Of a stretch of DNA of 64,000 nt, positions 62,259 through 64,000 are shown in pieces (positions within the stretch are counted from its first letter, which is position 1; each line of letters begins with the position of its first letter). The position numbers were made by a program, and so were the translations under genes. Origin of the DNA: Mastigias papua (taxonomy: Eukaryota > Cnidaria > Scyphozoa > Rhizostomeae > Mastigiidae); the NCBI GenBank assembly GCA_964019165.1, contig OZ025284.1, positions 10,001 through 74,000 on the forward strand, given 5' to 3'. The notes beneath the pieces were generated by a model. It made no database searches, was not told the origin of the DNA, and saw nothing but the letters and a program-made list of their open reading frames with translations.

Positions 62259-62669
62259 ATTTAAAAGAATCATATGTAAGGGAGCAGTCATAAATTATTG
62301 CAGGAACCTGAAAATCCTTAATATAATTTTACTAGGGTCTGAAATTTGAAGAAGACATTGGGCTAAGGTCTGAAAACAAATATACTAAATTTTTATTCTT
62401 TTGGAAATATTTTTGAAATTATAAGGGTGCCATTGCACCCCTAGCCTTCTAAGTGTTTGCCATTGGTAGATTTCAGCTTAATTATCTATGAGTTTTCCTG
62501 AAATCTAGTATGCGGGGGTCTAAATTTTTTACTGATATCCTCATAATGCTTCCATCCCTCCCTGCTATTAATAGTGACTGCTTCCTAAGTAATTAACATA
62601 TATCTATAATCGTAATAACTAAGTAAAAGTTTTATAAGAAAATGACATCGTAGCTGATTGTAGTACACA
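62259..62669. other. Spacer between convergent Harbinger genes
   Basis: AT-rich, no coding frame. Both genes end towards it, so it should hold their 3' UTRs. Confidence 0.5.
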
Positions 62670-63595
62670 TTACTTTTTAGCCAAAAGAGTTGCCAACTGC
62701 ATGAAAAACTCTCTATCTCGTTCTTTTTCTTCAATGGCTGCTTTTCTCTGCTGTTCTTCCAGTTACACCAAAAACTCTCTAGTCCTCTGATCTGATTCCT
62801 TTAATGCTTCCATCTGCCTTTCTTGCATCTCCAGAAACTTATCTTTGAAGTTCTATTTGACTTTTTTTGCCTTTTCACCATTTTTTCTTCTGCAGCTCAT
62901 TCTTTTTTCCTCTTCTTATTACCATTATTATCAGCATCATCATTACTTTCATCCTCATCGTAAACATCATCATTATAATGATCACCGCGCCTATCATCAG
63001 TTCTATTGCCTTCTTGATTGAGCTCCTCTACCAATTCCACATCATCTGCCCCCCTTTCTACCACAACTCTATCTTCACAAGATGTATCCCTCACAACAGC
63101 TACCCCAACTTCTCTCACTAAATCCAATTCAACGATTGGCCTGCATGACAAAATTTGATCAAAATCCTCAAAGAATGGAGGAAACTCTGGAGCTGCACCA
63201 CTCTTTCTATTGCTCTACTTTGCTTTTTTATATACATCTTTTAAATTTGAAAGTTTCTTCTTGGCTTGGTCGACAGTTTCATCCGGCCCGTTTTCATTTA
63301 CATTACTTATAATTTTTAACCATGCCTGTCTATTTCGACTGCTTTCCAGCTCTGCAACGTTATCCTTCCACTCTTTTATAAGGCTTCTTGTTTGCCTCTC
63401 GGACCAGCGACAATTTTTACCCTCTTTCTCATTTTTCCCTTTGCTTGACTAAAGCGCATTCCCTGGATTCAATGCCATACGTTCATTTTGATAACGTTTA
63501 AATTCCATTTGCTGCACGTACATTCTATACTGAAACGAATGCGGTGGATAGTTGTTTTCCCGAGAACTGCCTGGAAAACTGTAACAGTACGACAT
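62670..63595 (-). pseudogene. Harbinger Myb/SANT-like DNA-binding protein, degenerate
   Basis: This partner protein recognises the element's ends and brings the transposase to the nucleus in known Harbinger systems. Minus-strand frame from ATG at 63595: MSYCYSFPGSSRENNYPPHS, YVQQMEFKRYQNERMALNPG, TAG, then the trihelix domain NCRWSERQTRSLIKEWKDNV, AWLKIISNVNENGP and KKLSNLKDVYKKAK. After an internal TAG comes NRKSGAAPEFPPFFEDFDQI and RPIVELD. An acidic run (DDRRGDHYNDDVYDEDESND) and a basic end KKRKKE reach a TGA. A shifted frame then reads MQERQMEALKESDQRTRE, a stop, and EEKERDREFFMQLATLLAKK to the terminal TAA at 62670. Several stops and at least one frameshift make it a pseudogene. Confidence 0.85.
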
Positions 63596-63680
63596 GTTTG
63601 AACAGTACTTTGACTTTTGCTTCTTCAGTGTGTTCAGTGAAAGTTTGCTAGTGAAAAAATTTTTCGTCGCGTGTATTTCA

Positions 63681-64000
63681 TTTCATGCCAACCCCAAGGA
63701 AACGTCAGAACATGGTCAGAAGTAGGAAACAGAGCAGCATGGATTTATTTATTTAGAACGCTTAACAGGTAATTAGATAGGTTTTGGGAGGCTATCGAGC
63801 ACCCTTGCGGATTAGAGGAATTTGCTTTGAGAATCCCAAACGCCGACCAAATTCCAGAAATATCACTTCCCGGAAGTCATCTTATGGACACACAACAGCG
63901 CAACACAGCCCAGCCAATCAGAACCAAACCTTGTGATTTCTAGTACATGGGTGGAAAAGAGCAGAAAATTCGACGAAGAGTTACATATCAGAATTAAACC
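63681..64000. other. No feature recognised at the right edge
   Basis: The sequence is less AT-rich than its neighbours, with no frame or element end that I recognise. A right Harbinger terminus, if present, lies here or beyond the window. Confidence 0.4.

Larger units (their letters stand above)
60730..63680. mobile_element. Harbinger transposon with two convergent genes, termini uncertain
   Basis: It contains a transposase on plus (60984-62258) and a Myb/SANT-like gene on minus (63595-62670), the standard gene pair of animal Harbinger elements. I cannot find matching terminal inverted repeats inside the window; the left end may lie near 60730 (GGGCTTAAGACCGCGG). A direct repeat of about 50 bases precedes both genes (60837-60886 and 63626-63676). 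Confidence 0.65.

Overview
The window is repeat-dominated nuclear DNA from an animal genome, AT-rich, with no host gene that I can support. The families present are Penelope-like elements (PLE), CR1/Jockey-like LINEs with an SGNH-type ORF1 domain, BEL/Pao, Harbinger, hAT, pogo/Tigger and tRNA-derived SINEs. That mix fits a marine invertebrate, perhaps a cnidarian or another early-branching animal, but the species cannot be named from the sequence. All prokaryotic expectations (operons, CRISPR, Shine-Dalgarno sites) are absent. Layout, left part (1-32000): a 211-bp satellite array (about 245-7831) passes into a 2641-bp higher-order repeat, repeated 7.8 times with almost no divergence (7832-28395). 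Each 2641-bp unit is a roughly 1.6-kb non-satellite insert, carrying its own internal duplication, plus about five 211-bp monomers (degenerate ones first, canonical ones after). To the right lie canonical and decayed monomers, then a strongly diverged relative of the unit that lacks the internal duplication and is split by a tRNA-derived SINE pair and (TA)n tracts. From 30734 to 31994 there are long (TA)n tracts, a 60-bp-arm hairpin made of two retroelement-tail sequences, and a second palindrome of about 100-bp arms around a (TA)n core. Layout, right part (32000-64000): a graveyard of nested transposons. In order: a pogo/Tigger remnant, a PLE tail, a tRNA-SINE with a perfect 12-bp target-site duplication, two adjacent MITEs, a PLE with reverse transcriptase and GIY-YIG endonuclease, another PLE tail abutting a BEL/Pao element that is itself interrupted by an antisense LINE, a 71-bp minisatellite, two sense LINE fragments separated by an antisense LINE, and a LINE cut cleanly in two by a 3385-bp hAT element with matching terminal repeats and 8-bp target duplication. 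Then come a Harbinger-like MITE, a 5' PLE fragment fused tail-to-tail with a 5'-intact but 3'-truncated LINE, and finally a Harbinger transposon with an open transposase gene and a decayed Myb/SANT-like partner gene. Function: the only long uninterrupted frame for a complete transposon protein is the 424-residue Harbinger transposase, and its catalytic glutamate position is lysine. All other coding elements are broken by stops, frameshifts, truncation or catalytic substitutions. The window therefore looks like pericentromeric or other heterochromatic DNA; that reading is inference.
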